Assembly (NCBI GenBank): GCA_009869945.1
Contig: WIXG01000018.1
Location: 186,001-250,000, forward strand
DNA: 64,000 bases
Direction of reading: 5' to 3'
Source: Mesaphorura yosii
Taxonomy: Eukaryota > Arthropoda > Collembola > Poduromorpha > Tullbergiidae
Made by a program: the position numbers and the translations under genes. The notes beneath the pieces are model-generated. The model saw only the letters and a list, made by a program, of their open reading frames with translations, searched no databases and had not been told where the DNA came from. Of the stretch, positions 63,901 through 64,000 are shown piece after piece; within the stretch, counting starts at the first letter, position 1; each line of letters opens with the position of its first letter.

Positions 63901-64000
63901 GGTGGAAGACTCCAACATGCAGAGTTCAGTTGGTCGCGGCAAGCTGACGCACTGCAAGGAAAAAACTTATAATTTTCTGGCAAAACAAGACGAAAAAAGT
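60915..64000. other. upstream flank of the Ig gene
   Basis: No gene seen. It should contain the promoter and perhaps 5'UTR exons of the Ig gene. Two neighbouring hairpin-forming inverted repeats lie at 63631-63689 and a palindrome at 61919-61936 (see findings). Confidence 0.4.
63631..63689. repeat. pair of adjacent inverted repeats
   Basis: First: gagttgca (63631-63638) and tgcaactc (63648-63655), loop 9. Second: tcatgtccacga (63654-63665) and tcgtggacatga (63678-63689), perfect 12-bp arms with a 12-base loop. They abut by one or two bases. Function unknown. Confidence 0.6.

Overview
This is a eukaryotic window. Every recognisable gene is split by short GT-AG introns, mostly 60-90 bp, and the protein set is animal: integrin alpha with a GFFER tail, a neprilysin-type peptidase, an IgLON/lachesin-like adhesion protein, a FERM protein and casein kinase 1 alpha. 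TTAGG-type repeats, the arthropod telomere motif, occur inside an intron. Gene density, intron size and base composition suggest a compact arthropod genome such as a cladoceran crustacean (Daphnia-like). The species is inference; the animal, probably arthropod, assignment is better supported.

Layout. 1-2.0 kb: no gene seen. 2.1-5.05 kb (+): SUGP1-like splicing factor, tail-to-tail with a small secreted DOMON protein (5.27-6.0 kb, -). 6.7-8.9 kb (-): mitochondrial ALDH2-type aldehyde dehydrogenase, 10 exons. 10.7-11.6 kb (+): secreted low-complexity protein with a TATA promoter. 12.5-17.7 kb (+): integrin alpha chain whose last intron carries a 410-bp inverted-repeat element. 18.3-19.6 kb (-): casein kinase 1 alpha. 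20.1-20.9 kb (+): an unrecognised four-exon gene rebuilt from splice sites. 21.3-23.9 kb (-): SMARCE1/BAP111, with a long acidic tail. 24-27.5 kb: no gene seen. 27.6-30.6 kb (+): neprilysin-like M13 metallopeptidase. 30.9-32.4 kb (-): methylthioribose-1-phosphate isomerase. 34.1-37.2 kb (+): FRMD3/5-like FERM protein with a C-terminal membrane segment. 38.4-60.9 kb (-): a three-Ig-domain, probably GPI-anchored protein of the lachesin/DIP type, whose signal-peptide exon lies 17 kb from the rest. 61-64 kb: no gene seen.

For each of the eleven multi-exon genes I chained exons by hand using splice sites and reading phase. Every model closes to a multiple of three with one stop codon. Predicted lengths: SUGP1 647 aa, DOMON 201, ALDH 527, secreted protein 245, integrin 1182, CK1 335, unknown gene 180, SMARCE1 721, neprilysin 786, MRI1 357, FRMD 717, Ig protein 428 (shortest splice form).

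The genes do not form one pathway. They are a typical mix of housekeeping genes (splicing, chromatin, kinase, methionine salvage, aldehyde detoxification) and cell-surface genes. Most neighbours are convergent with closely spaced or overlapping 3' ends, or divergent across short shared promoters. The most unusual items are the unknown four-exon gene, the inverted-repeat element in the integrin intron, the GC-AG intron in neprilysin, two likely small alternative-splicing switches, and the giant intron of the Ig gene.
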